A stretch of DNA of 64,000 bases, from positions 44,443,392-44,507,391 of the forward strand of contig CM033732.1 of the NCBI GenBank assembly GCA_019671005.1. The letters are read 5' to 3'. The position numbers and the translations under genes were made by a program. The notes below the pieces were generated by a model. The model did no database searches. It was not told the origin of the DNA and worked only from the letters and a program-made list of their open reading frames with translations. The DNA is from Hibiscus mutabilis (taxonomy: Eukaryota > Streptophyta > Magnoliopsida > Malvales > Malvaceae). Position 1 is the first letter of the stretch. Every line of letters starts with the position of its first letter. Shown one piece after another: positions 12,047 to 22,620 of the stretch.

Positions 12047-12199
12047 ATGTCGGGTTATTATTATTATTCCGGTTGCCAAGATCAGTACGATGCCCATTAC
12101 CTCGATGCATGCTCTCTCTGCTGCAAATCGCTTCACAATTCCAATATTTTCATGTTCAGATTTTATATGAACCGATCTTTGCTGTTAATCGCGAGGTAT
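12047..12199 (+). pseudogene. Fragment of an FLZ-type zinc-finger gene
   Basis: The frame from ATG 12047 gives a Tyr-rich start, then 'HYLDACSLCCKSLHNSNIF' and MFR. This matches the first half of the FLZ domain (family consensus LDxCxxCxxxL...DIFMYRGD...PFCSxECR). FLZ proteins are plant adaptors that bind SnRK1 kinase subunits. The second Cys pair is not readable in the same frame: after FMFR the sequence diverges, and a shifted frame gives 'PIFAVNRE', which may be a relic of P-FCSxECR. A GT at 12197 could be a donor and a CAG at about 12280 an acceptor, but the following exon is unrecognised. A broken or captured gene piece is the best reading. Confidence 0.5.
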
Positions 12200-12563
12200 C
12201 AATTATCATTCTTCTTCGATTTCCATCTCCTCCATTTTTTTTCTTAATGAAATTTTCATTTATATGTGAACTATTTTTGCAGGTGTTGATTCCAATAGCA
12301 AAGCCGACTGGTTACACGGGAGCTGATCCCTATAAAATGTATGATTTTCTTAATTCGATCTCCTCTTTTTGGCTTTAGTTGCAATATTAGGGTTTCGATT
12401 ACACCGCTAGTCCTTACAATAAACTTGTTTGTGTAAACTAAAACTTATATAGATAATGTATCAAATATTTTTTTTTAGATTAATAGATAAAATTATGTAG
12501 CATATTGAATTTTACCTCCTAAGTTTGTACCTACTATAATATAAATAAATTAAATTTATATAA

Positions 12564-12841
12564 GGGTAAAATTTTGATATACGGGCTGTGTAAAATTAAT
12601 TTTACACAAGCATGTGTATTTACATTATAAAAACTCAAATCTTAAATTTTTAACCTTAACCCTAAAAAACTAAACCCCACACTCTAAACCCTAAACCCTA
12701 AATTATAAACATTAACCTTAAATTCTAAACCCTATAACCTAAACCCCTAAACTTTAAACCCTAAACTAAAACCCTAACCCCTAAAACTAAAAGGCACGTG
12801 TAAACTAAAGTTTACACGGTCTGTGTATCAAAGTTTTTTCC
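12564..12841. mobile_element. Mutator-like MITE, copy 1, telomere-like interior
   Basis: The 278-bp element starts GGGTAAAATTTTGAT and ends ATCAAAGTTTTTTCC, so the ends are inverted repeats that continue inward (ctgtgtaaa/tttacac). It is flanked by a perfect 9-bp duplication, tttatataa (12555-12563 and 12842-12850), typical of Mutator-type elements. The interior is a run of degenerate CCCTAAA-type units, with no coding frame. Confidence 0.82.
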
Positions 12842-12879
12842 TTTATATAATATAAATCATAATCATATTAAAATTAGGT

Positions 12880-13090
12880 TAAACTACCTGAGTGACCATC
12901 TAACTATTGGTCATATCTATTTTGACCATCGAATTACAAAAACTGAAAATTCGACCACCGAACTATTTAGTTAGTCCTATCTTGACAACCGACAGTTAAA
13001 GTAAAATTTGTATAATTATACTTTTGATCCTTGTTAGTTACTTATTATATTAATTTAGTCTTAATTTTAATTTAATAATTTTTAACGTAA
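12880..13090. repeat. Dispersed non-coding repeat
   Basis: Sequence of the form 'gaccatcgaact...' recurs in diverged form at 22245-22620, 23960-24200 and 33230-33370. All describe an alternation of 'gaccacc/gatca' phrases with AT-rich spacers. It is probably an old MITE family. Its ends could not be fixed. Confidence 0.45.
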
Positions 13091-13661
13091 TTAATGTATT
13101 TCCATAAAAGCCCTTTAGCTTTGAACCGAACAAATAATTTTAGTGAAAAAGAGATAATTTTAGTGCAAACAGTTTTATCAATAAAATGTAAATGTTTTAT
13201 AAAAAAAAGTTATATATATATATATATGAAAAACCCTTTAGCTTTTCTCCACCAGAATTTGATATTGAGCAGCTGATTGGCTATGGAGAATTGAATGATT
13301 GGACTGTATCAATGCCACGTCATGACATTATCCAAAACTTATCAAAATTTCAAAGCAATGTTGCTGACGTGGCGCAATATTCCAACTCCACAGCCAATCA
13401 CAATCCCAGCAAGCAATATATTAAAAAACAATAAAACAAATATGTGGATGAAAGAAGGCAATGGACAAAGATTTTTGACCAGTGGGGTCTTCTGAATAAC
13501 AAATCCACATGAACCCAAAGAACCAAATTCTCTGAACATCAATTCTCCACATTCACCCCATCAATCCTTTCACTCTCAAGGCAAAAAAAAAGCTCTCAGA
13601 GAAGACAATGGTGGGGTTTGAACGATGAAGAAGAAGAGAAAGTGTAGGTTATCCTTGTTCC

Positions 13662-15747
13662 ATGGCCATCCATTCTGCTCTCCATGCTCCAATCTCACCT
13701 TCAGTACCATTGAAAGCCTTTGGTGCCAAGTCCAGAAAGTTCAAGCCTTTTCGTGTTCAGTTCTCTTCCATTACCAACACTGCTAGGGCCTCCTACAATT
13801 CCCTTGTCTCTGAGGTATTCTTCTTTCCTCTCTCTCTCCATTTAGAACCCCTTGTGAAAAATGGCATTTTAGGTTGTTTTTCTAAATTTTGCATTGGTTT
13901 TTGTTCATGCGCCTTTGGCCATCATTTGTTCTATCACATTGGGATGCTGGGACTTTTCCCGGACTGTTTAGTAATAAAACCATTACATATTGTGTATTAT
14001 ACAATGCCATTATGGGCAAGAGTGTTAATGGTTAACCAAAATACTAAGAAGGTTAACTTGTAGGTTCTGTATTTAATGTAATTAGAATACATTATCTTTA
14101 GACATTATCATCTAAATGCACTAAGAACATAACTTTCAGGATAACCGTTGTAGTATTTTGATTAACCATGAACACCCTAATTCTAGGTGGACTCTTGGAA
14201 GTGTTGCGAGTGAGAGCTTATAATGTTGATAAGTTCTGACTTAGGGTCGAAGGTTTTTTTTTCTCAAATCTCCTTGGAATTGGTGATTCCTTTCTATTTG
14301 ATTAGTTTCGAAAAGGTTATTTGGACATAGGACGATCTTGTTAAGAGTTGTATGGATATTGATATGTTTCGGTTTGTCATTCTTTGTTGCTTTGATTTTA
14401 CTTAGGTGAGTAGGTTGCTTTGGTGAGAATAGTGATGATCACATTTGCGCCAGTAGTTTTGGATTGTTGTTTGTATGATGTGAGGAGTTGTTTTTCTTGT
14501 TGTGTTTGCCTGAGTTCTGGCTGTATGGTGTGGTTTGCTTTTGTGTTTTATCGTATCGTTGTAGTCTCGGATTTGTTTCCGGATTTTTTCTACTGTTTTA
14601 GTAGGTCTTTTTATTGCAAATAAAAATATGGGTTATATGTTAGCAATACCCTTTGATCTCTGCTCGGTATAGGCATCGTTGTGAACTTATAGATTATGCT
14701 TACTCTGCTTCAATTGTTATTAGAGGTCCCTAATTTCCAAACTAGATAGCAATGTTGAGTGACATTCTTAGTTTCCAGGCTGTAAGGCTTTTGGTACCTC
14801 CGGCAATTTTCGAAGCCTCGAAACTCGATGTTGTCTTCATGGGAAAGGGGCTAAAAAGTTCTTCTGCAATAATCCCAAGAACCTACATCCTCTCCCACTG
14901 TGACTTCACTGCTAACTTAACATTGACCATCTCGAATGTCATCCTCCTTGATCAGGTTCGAATTCGATTAGTTTCTATCTCAGTATGCAGTTTCCATTAA
15001 ATGGTGCTTTTTATACATTGCATGTTTTCCATGGCAGTTGAAAGGGTGGTATAACAATGATGATGTTGTTGCTGAGTGGACGAAAGTGAAGGAAACCATG
15101 TTTCTGAATGTGCATTGTTTCGTAAGCGGTCCGAACCTCTCGATTGAACTTGCTGCTGAGTTTAGATACCACATTTTCTCCAAGGAGTTACCTTTGGTAA
15201 GTACTCAGCTTCGATGTTTTCGACTTTGATATCGTGTATTCGTCATCTCAATACAGATTTACTCAATCTAGCCATTCTAATAGCGGTAATGGTAATGCTT
15301 GCTGAACTTTTCCTGCAGGTACTCAAGGCTGTGCTTCACGGAGATTCAGCCCTTTTCGCCGAACACCCTGAGCTAATGGATGCTTTAGTTTGTGTTTACT
15401 TCCATTCTAGTTTGCCCAAGTACAATAGAATGGAATGTTGGGGATCACTTAAGGATGCTGCAGAGGTAAAACATCAAACCCTTATTTAAATGGCTTCATA
15501 ATTCATCTAAGATCATGCAACCACCCTTAAGAGGTGGCATTCAGTAAATTTTGAGTTCAAATCTCGACATCTGTAACTCCTTCCCGTCTCGTTTTTTCTT
15601 TTCTTTTTTTTTTTTGTTCATCAGGGAAAACTGGGAGATCAAGTTCAAGGTATGTTAACTGCAGACAAGAAAAGCTCATCTTCACCAGCAAAATGGGGAA
15701 GAAGTCCAAAATCCATCTTTCAAGCATTGTTTGCCTTTCTTCTTTGA
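13662..15747 (+). CDS. SGRL: STAY-GREEN-like Mg-dechelatase, chloroplast (five exons)
   Basis: SGR/SGRL proteins remove Mg from chlorophyll-type pigments in plastids. SGRL is the paralogue that acts mainly in non-senescent tissue and prefers chlorophyllide. Exons are 13662-13814, 14779-14955, 15038-15196, 15319-15465 and 15625-15747. All have GT-AG borders and all are phase 0, giving 252 codons plus TGA. Residues 1-50 are Ser/Arg-rich and acid-poor, as in a transit peptide. The family core follows: 'PPAIFEASKLDVVFMG', 'IPRTYILSHCDFTANLTLTI', GWYNNDDVVAEWTKVK, 'VHCFVSGPNLSIELAAEFRY', 'FSKELPLVLKAVLHGD' and 'VYFHSSLPKYNRMECWGSL'. The C-terminus lacks the Cys-rich tail known from true SGR, which favours SGRL. 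Length is normal and there are no stops or shifts. The short introns include repeat debris (15490-15600). Confidence 0.92.
15490..15600 (+). repeat. Possible SINE fragment in SGRL intron 4
   Basis: The stretch 'gagttcaaatctcgacatct' resembles the B-box region and tail of a tRNA-derived SINE. A diverged version lies in a kinase intron at about 35505-35550. No A box or duplication is visible. Confidence 0.35.
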
Positions 15748-16693
15748 TCTGTTCACCGGTCAACCGGCTGGTTTCCGAATTCAAGGCAAGTGGTTTACAA
15801 TACAATAAAGAAATAAAGGTTTAATCTCAAGATTCAAAATGCCAAGAGCAATCCATTCCATGAAAGAAGGGTTTTGTTTTTTTATGATTCTTTGCTTGTA
15901 ATTGATGCATTTTCTGAAACATGTAAAATGCGAAGTTCTTTTGAAACTGAGGCCATTTGTTCATTCATAAACTAATGGCTATTTTCTTTGTTGCCTTGTA
16001 AATCAACATTGAAGCTGTTATTACAATCTTCTTACAAGCTTTTAAGATCTGATTTATTTTCCGTTCAGTGACCGGACAAGGTGTACATACATACGTATCA
16101 TTCACAACATCAGAATTCGAACCTCTGACCCTGCTTAAGGGACCTAACGTCTCATCCCTGTAAATCAATGGTTGTCGGTAACCCCGCACTCTCTTTGCAA
16201 CTTCTTTCTCATGTCTGAACAAAAATAAAATAGAAAAGAGACTTTACTCTTTTCAAAGTTTTCGAACAATACTCTTTCCAAAGTTAATTTCAAAGTATAA
16301 TATATTAAAGAGTTCTAATGTCTGCCGTTACTACTATTCTCCTAGACAGGGATTAATTAACTTCATTTTAACATATATACAACAAAATTTAATCTAGCAG
16401 GATATTCTCCGTAAACATTTTTAATTAATACGCGTTAAGCCGGCTAATTTACTTTGGTTAAAAAATCATGTGATTGCATGGCATCGACAATGACATGAAT
16501 TCATTCGTTATCGAATAATTTATATATATTTAATAAAGAATTATGTAGTCTTTATGGATCAAACTCTCTAACTAAATATAATTATAACTAACCATCCCAT
16601 TTAATTATTGTTTCTATATAAACAAAGAAAGAAGAGAAGATTTGACCGCACCTCATTAGGGTCAAGTGTTCTTAAATTGTAGATATTAGTGAA
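15748..16693. other. SGRL 3' flank and intergenic
   Basis: The 3' untranslated region of SGRL probably ends within the first 200 bp. At 16085-16185 a minus-strand piece resembles a tRNA-derived SINE head ('gaattcgaacctctgaccct'). A TATA-like tataaa lies at about 16615-16622, some 75 bp before the next short ORF. Confidence 0.4.
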
Positions 16694-16855
16694 ATGCAGA
16701 GCGGTTCGGTCGTAGAGATGGAGAAGAAATGCAATGCTCCGCCTGTGAGAGGGGACGTAAAACGTCGAATCTTCCACGGTTTCTTCCGACTGCTTAAAGT
16801 TTCAGTCGGAAAGATAACTCGTTGTCTTCTACTCAACCCTACTCGAGAACGTTAG
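16694..16855 (+). CDS. Short ORF of 53 codons, unrecognised
   Basis: ATG at 16694 to TAG at 16853-16855 gives a basic peptide. Its N-terminal part carries VVEMEKKCNAPPVRGDVKRR, followed by a hydrophobic/basic segment with FHGFFRLLKVSVGKITRC and an LLLNPTRER end. A TATA-like stretch lies about 75 bp upstream, and base composition is clearly less AT-rich than the surroundings, as expected of coding DNA. I do not recognise the family. It could be a genuine small-peptide gene or the first exon of a larger lost gene. Confidence 0.4.
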   Translation: MQSGSVVEMEKKCNAPPVRGDVKRRIFHGFFRLLKVSVGKITRCLLLNPTRER

Positions 16856-17957
16856 CCTGCAGTTCGTGGATTGGGAGAAGGCGAGAAGCATTGAAGAACG
16901 CATTACATGTTCATACGTATGTACATTGTGAATTTCGTGCATGTTCTTATTATGATTAAGCATACCGTCCAATCTGTGATAGTGTGTTCTCTCGATATAT
17001 CATTTTTACCAGTTTTAAGATCTATATTAAGAGTTTATAATTATCTTTTTTAGTAATATCTTCTTTAAAGTTCGAACTCAAATTCCGTATGGTTTAATTA
17101 AAGTTTAATTTATTATTCATAAAAAAATCTTAATTTATCTGTATGTTTTTAGGATCATCGATATTTGATTTGTTAATTTGACTAATTCGAATTCGTAGAT
17201 TAAAATAATCTGTAGAGGAAAAATAAACTTCCTTTTCAGTATAACTCACCAAAACAAATCTTGATGAAACACACATAATAGGCTTTGAAATAAGACCAGA
17301 AAATCCTAAGACCCATTAGACTAAGACACCGTTACAACTATCAAACAAGTTTTCCGTTTGCATTAAAATAGCTAAAATTTTAAACTTGATAAAATCATAG
17401 TGTGCTTTATTGCAGGTGTAAGTAGGGTTGTAAATGAATCGAGCTTGAATGAACAAAACTTTGTCTGTGTTCGTTTGTATATTTTTGAAGGTGTTCGTAT
17501 TCGTTTGTTTAGCGTTCACAAACATATTCATTTAACGTTCGAGAACATGTTCATTTATATATCCGCCAACATGCTCGTTTATATGACCGTCAAAATGATA
17601 AAATTATGCCACTAATCCTTAAGCCTCAAGCTTCACAGTTTGAACTCCAAAGTTACATTCACCAATATTTAAAATGTAATAAAATAAAAGAAAAAAGAGA
17701 ATTAAATAAACTGACTTATAAAACGAATCGATAAACGAGCCAATAAATATATTTGTTGATAAATATAAATGAATCAAACACACGTTGAATTTATGTAATT
17801 GTAGCATTCGATGTTTACAATATTGCTTTATACAACTATTGACCGAAACAAAAAAGAAGCTTCATCTTTTCTTATAATATTATAATTAAAATTACGTGTA
17901 CGTTATTGATCAAACTCTCTAAAGAAACCTGTATAATTAATCATCCCATTTAATTAT
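16856..17957. other. Intergenic, no gene seen
   Basis: AT-rich sequence. Around 17430-17770 there are inverted phrases with 'cgttcgt/gtttgttcat' that look like a decayed MITE, but the ends could not be placed. Confidence 0.4.
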
Positions 17958-18232
17958 GGGTAAAACTTTAATACACAGGCTTGTGTAAAATTAATTTTAC
18001 ACAAGCCTGCGTATTTACACTATAAAAACCCAAATCCTAAATTCCTAACTCTAATCCTAAAAACTAAACCATAAACCGTAAACGTTATACACTAAATTCT
18101 AAACACTAACTTTAAATTCTAAACCCTACAACCTAAACCCCTAAATTTAAACCTAAACTAAAAATCTAACCCCTAAAACTAAAAGGTATATGTAAACTAA
18201 AGTTTACACGGCCTGTGTATCAAAGTTTTTTC
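17958..18232. mobile_element. Mutator-like MITE, copy 2
   Basis: Same family as 12564-12841, about 275 bp. It starts GGGTAAAACTTTAATACACA and ends TATCAAAGTTTTTTCC. The flanking duplication is a perfect 9 bp, tttaattat (17949-17957 and 18233-18241). The interior again consists of degenerate CCCTAAA-like units. Confidence 0.82.
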
Positions 18233-18529
18233 CTTTAATTATTGAGTATATAAAGAAAGAATGAATGAATAAATAAATATTTGAGTAATTTATTTATTTA
18301 TTTTGAACAAATTTTACTTAAGGGGAGGTGAGAGAAAATCTGCTCCTAAAGGATTTCAAACGCACAACTTAGGGGAGAAAAAAAGATGTCAACTGAGAGC
18401 TTTAATTAATTTTGCACATATTTGAGTAATTTATGAATGAAAGCTAAAGCAAATAATGCATGAATGGTAGAGATATTGGTTACAAGTGAATACGTAGCAA
18501 AGAAACCTATTACATACAGAAAAAAAAAG

Positions 18530-18665
18530 TTTAAGTTAATTTAGTATCGCTTAAGCAGGCCTCGAGTTCGAGGAATTGTGTATGCAGAATATCATCGCTT
18601 GGAGACTTGCCTACTAAAATTAAGTGTGCAACGCGGATCAATACGGTTTAATAAGACGAAACCCT
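18530..18665 (+). mobile_element. tRNA-derived SINE copy
   Basis: The stretch 'tatcgcttaagcaggcctcg' followed by 'agttcgag' carries a B-box-like motif. It matches the reverse complement of 21990-22060, sharing 'gcttaagcagg', 'tcgagttcgagg' and 'tatgcaga'. The A box is poorly kept. No transcript or duplication is visible. Confidence 0.55.
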
Positions 18666-19277
18666 AAAAATCGAAAGGACAATAAAAAACCACTTAAATC
18701 ATACTGGAGGGCTCTATAATGCAAGCCCAACCTCAAAATAACCCATTGTTCTCAAGTCTTGACCGTCTTGGCCCCAAAACTTTACAAAAACAAATACAAA
18801 CTGAGTTCAATTTTTATGTTAAAAAATCAAATTCCATACTTTGTATTCAAATTGTTGAAATATTTTGATAGAATAATTAAGAACAATTATCCCATTCAAA
18901 TTTATACTCCACCCTTAATTATCACATATTTTTTTAAAAAATAAAGGAACTCCACCTTGATCTGAATCATATGATAACAAAATTCAAAAAAGAAAATCAT
19001 TATGCATTAAATTTAATTTTTTATTTTAATTTAATTAATTTTAATTCTTATATTTTTTAAAATTTAAAATTTCAATTCTAACTCAAATAAAACAAAGACA
19101 ACATTAATTGAATTACGATAACTAAAAAATAATCAAACCTAAGTACATTAACTAAATCTACAACTTATACACATCACAAAAATTAACAGTAAAGTGATAC
19201 TATTTGAGTCAATTTAAAATCTTAAAAATAATATCTATAAAAAATCTTAAAAAGAATAAAACTATAAATAACTCTCA
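18666..19277. other. AT-rich intergenic
   Basis: Low-complexity A/T sequence with no recognisable gene or element. Confidence 0.4.
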
Positions 19278-19925
19278 GTCCGTTTAGCATTGTTTTTAAA
19301 AAGTGTTTTCGGGCCAAAAGCACTTTTGGAGGCAGAAACAATACTAAACAAATAATTTTTGGAGAAAAAATTATGTTTGAAAATGGCTTTTTAACCCAAA
19401 CACAAAAGTTGAAATTTCTAGCTTTTACAGTTAAAAAATTGCTTATAGGAGTCAAATTACAATTTTAACCTTCATTTGCTATCGTGTGTATCTATAATTT
19501 ATAAACTTATAATTTTTTACGAAGGCATTATTATAAGATTAATAAATTATTTTTTAGTTTAAAAATTATAATATTTTTTATGTCAAATTATTTAAATAAA
19601 ATATTTTAATTTTTTTTATATTTTCATAGAACATGTACAATTATTAAAAAATATTTAATAAAAATATTTATTTTATATTTTTATGATAATTTAAGTTGAT
19701 ATATTCTATATATTATAACATTAAATAATTTGGATATCATTTGAATATTTATTTTTTAACTTACAATGTCAACTAAAATGATTATTTATCTTCCCGAAAG
19801 CATTTTTTAACAACAATACTAAACACTTAAATCTCAAACTCAAAAGTTCAAAAACACTCAGGAAAATACATTTCAAAATCGATTTTTCACTACACTTTTT
19901 AAAAATAATACAAAACTGAACATAA
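19278..19925. mobile_element. MITE with about 28-bp inverted ends
   Basis: The left end is GTCCGTTTAGCATTG followed by TTTTTAAAAAGTG. The right end is the diverged inverted copy (CACTTTTTAAAAATAATACA, then AAACTGAAC). The interior is AT-rich without a transposase frame. The target duplication could not be fixed, so the superfamily is open. Confidence 0.6.
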
Positions 19926-20746
19926 ACTAAAACATAATGATTAGACTCAATTTTTCATGTAATATAAGGACTGATAAAAAAAAAACTTTGACACGCATAT
20001 AAATTGAATCTCTCTTATAAATGAAGGTATCTCACTTATGCGTAAGGCATAAGAACTCCATCACCATTATGATTGGATTGAATGATTCAACAATCCATAT
20101 TAAATTTGCATTTTTTTCTTTTATTGGTAAGGAGCTGGCTTTATTTCTATGGCTGCGATTCCACAAAGAAAGAATAGAATGTTTAATTTCTTTATAACAC
20201 CCGGTATCTATTTATAGTCGATTAATTTAAATTAATATTGTAAAAAATTAAACTAATTTATTTTATTTATAAGGTTAGAATATTTTTTTTAAATAGCCTT
20301 AACACTTTATAGATAAAGCAATTAAACTCGAGTCTCTTAATATAAGCATCATCCTCTTTTCCATCGAAAACAATTGTTGGATTTGCCAAAATGAACATCT
20401 TATTCTACTTAAAAATATAAAGATGTATTAAACATTATTATTAACCTAAAATCTTAATTATTAATTATAAATAATGATACAAAGGTATTTTTATTGTATA
20501 CCACTCTTGCAATCAAAGTTGCGATGTCCCTTTACTTTCTAGAAAAGTAATAAAACTTATAAAAAAGACAAGACAACCATTCCTATGACACCAACACCAC
20601 CTTAAATTCTGCAATATAAATGTAATATTTATTTAACAACTACTCAAGAACTTTAACATCATGTAGATATAATTTGTAAGTTCTAAGTTGAGATTAACAA
20701 TTATTGTATGATTTTTTTTTAAAAAAATTATTTTGATTTAAGTAAT

Positions 20747-21475
20747 ATTATGGCCTTATTTGACAATTAGATGATAGCAGATTACATTAGCTGATAGCAG
20801 ATTACATTAGCTGATAGCAGATAGTTGATTGCATTAGCTGATTTGACTAACAGATTGTATTGTTTGATTATATAAAAGTGTTTGGTAAAATTAGCTGATA
20901 GCTGTTTGATTATTTAAACAAGCAAAATAACATATAAGGACATGATTATATTCGATACTTGTTTGAATAGTTTAGTAGTTAACAATATTTTGTATCTATT
21001 AATATTAATTAGATTATGAAAAATAATTTTTTTAATATAACATTACTAAGCATATTTGAAGGACCTATATATTAATTTATTATTTATATAATTATTTCTA
21101 ATACAATTTAATTAATTATTAAATTTAAATACAAATATAAATATATGAGAATAAAAAATAAAAAAAAAGTATTTGTTTACAAATGTCACAATCGTGTGGG
21201 TGAAAAAATTAAAATAGAAAAAAGATAAATTTAGGTTATTTGGAGATTTTTTAAATTTATTAAGGGTAAAAGAGTCTTTATAACTTTAATGTCAAAACTT
21301 GCAATTTCAAAAATTTCTATTAACAGCTTTTTCAAAATTAGAGATTTTACCCCCAATCCACTATTTCAACCCCTATTCACCAAACATCTAAATTAATGGA
21401 TTTGACCGGTCAAACCTCTAATTTTAGATCAAACCTATAATTTTGGCCCAAACCGCTGTTCACCAAACAAAGCGT
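20747..21475. mobile_element. Probable MITE with GGCCTTATTTGA-type end
   Basis: It begins near 'atggccttatttgacaatta' and ends near 'caccaaacaaagc', whose reverse complement GCTTTGTTTGGTG resembles the start. Just inside the left end, a unit of about 20 bp (gatagcagattacattagct) is repeated in tandem at 20774-20830. No coding frame was found. The target duplication is unclear. Confidence 0.5.
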
Positions 21476-21838
21476 GAGTTATGTCTAATGTATTCTAAAT
21501 AACAATTCAATTGTGTTTGTTTTGACTGATCTTGATTATTATTTACTTCATATATTGTGTTATTTTAATTGCAATAGTAATTTTACTTGTTTAAAATTAA
21601 TTTAAAAATATCAAAAAATTAATTAATTAATTAATTTGTTAGTTAAATTTTTATTTTAGAAAATGATTATTTGTATTTCTTCAAAAATGACCATTTTTGC
21701 TAGCAGAAGACAACATATATTGACTTACAAATGAGAATTTGTTTAGAGACTTATTTTCATTTCATACAATTTATATTTTATAATTGAAAATGGACATCCT
21801 AAAAAAGTCTTTGGGAATCTAAGTTTAAAAACATGGAA

Positions 21839-21866
21839 TTTTATTTTATTTTATTTTATTTTAATG
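21839..21866. repeat. TTTTA microsatellite
   Basis: A short run of TTTTA pentamers, with a second TTTTATTT copy at about 21880. Confidence 0.7.
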
Positions 21867-21924
21867 ATAACATGGAATTTTATTTATTTTTTATTGTCCT
21901 CTCTGTTTATCGGTTTTGCCCTCA

Positions 21925-22065
21925 CTAATCCGGATCAATTTGTGTGGCACACTTGACTTGGACGGGTGAGTCTTTCAGCTGGAATTTTCTGCATACATAA
22001 GACCTCGAACTCGATACCTGCTTAAGCGATAATAAACTACTTACCACTTGGACCAATCCTCGTTG
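21925..22065 (-). mobile_element. tRNA-derived SINE, minus strand
   Basis: On the minus strand the head reads 'attggtccaagtggtaagta', an A-box-like motif. It is followed about 30 nt later by 'tatcgagttcgaggtctt', a B-box-like motif. This is the spacing of a tRNA-derived pol III promoter. It is the same family as the copy at 18530. The body and 3' tail extend toward lower coordinates (to about 21900). Confidence 0.65.
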
Positions 22066-22244
22066 ATAACATGAAACTTTATTTAATTTGCTATATAATC
22101 AATTGGAGAAAAAATCGATACCTAATAAAGCAAATTCGAATTTAAAAGTTTTAATTCCACTATTAAAGAGAAAGCAAACAAAGAAATGATTAAGACTTTT
22201 GTTATATAGCCATAGGGAAATAAAGTTAAAAAATTAAAGGTAAA

Positions 22245-22620
22245 CTACTCAGGTGAACACCGAATTATTTGGGTATACTTATTTTGACCACCAAACTAGG
22301 TAATTTATCAATCAGATCATCAAACTTTTAAATTGATCCTATTTTGACCACTACCATTAAAAACTAACGAATGGGTGACGTGGCAATTAACTGAACTTTG
22401 TAAAATTACACATTTGGTCCATGTTATTTATATATTATATCAATTTGGTCATAATTTTAATTTAACTAAATAAAATTAATCAACCAATCAGATGGTGACA
22501 CATGTCATCACCCAATTAGATAAATTTACTCAAATTTTAATTTATTATATTTAATATTTAATATATTTTTCTCTAATCAGGTGGTGACACATGTCACCAC
22601 CTGGTTAAAGGAAGATTAAA
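22245..22620. repeat. Dispersed repeat, second copy
   Basis: Diverged relative of 12880-13090 ('ttttgaccaccaaact', 'gtgacgtggcaatt'). It contains an internal duplicate of 'cagatggtgacacatgtcac' at about 22490 and 22570. It is non-coding. Confidence 0.45.

Noticed and set aside
12660..12790. Interstitial telomere
   Set aside because: The CCCTAAA units are degenerate and sit inside a MITE with clear inverted ends and a 9-bp duplication.
18530..18665. tRNA gene
   Set aside because: Only box-like motifs are present; no cloverleaf could be built. The second copy at 21925 shows it is a SINE family.
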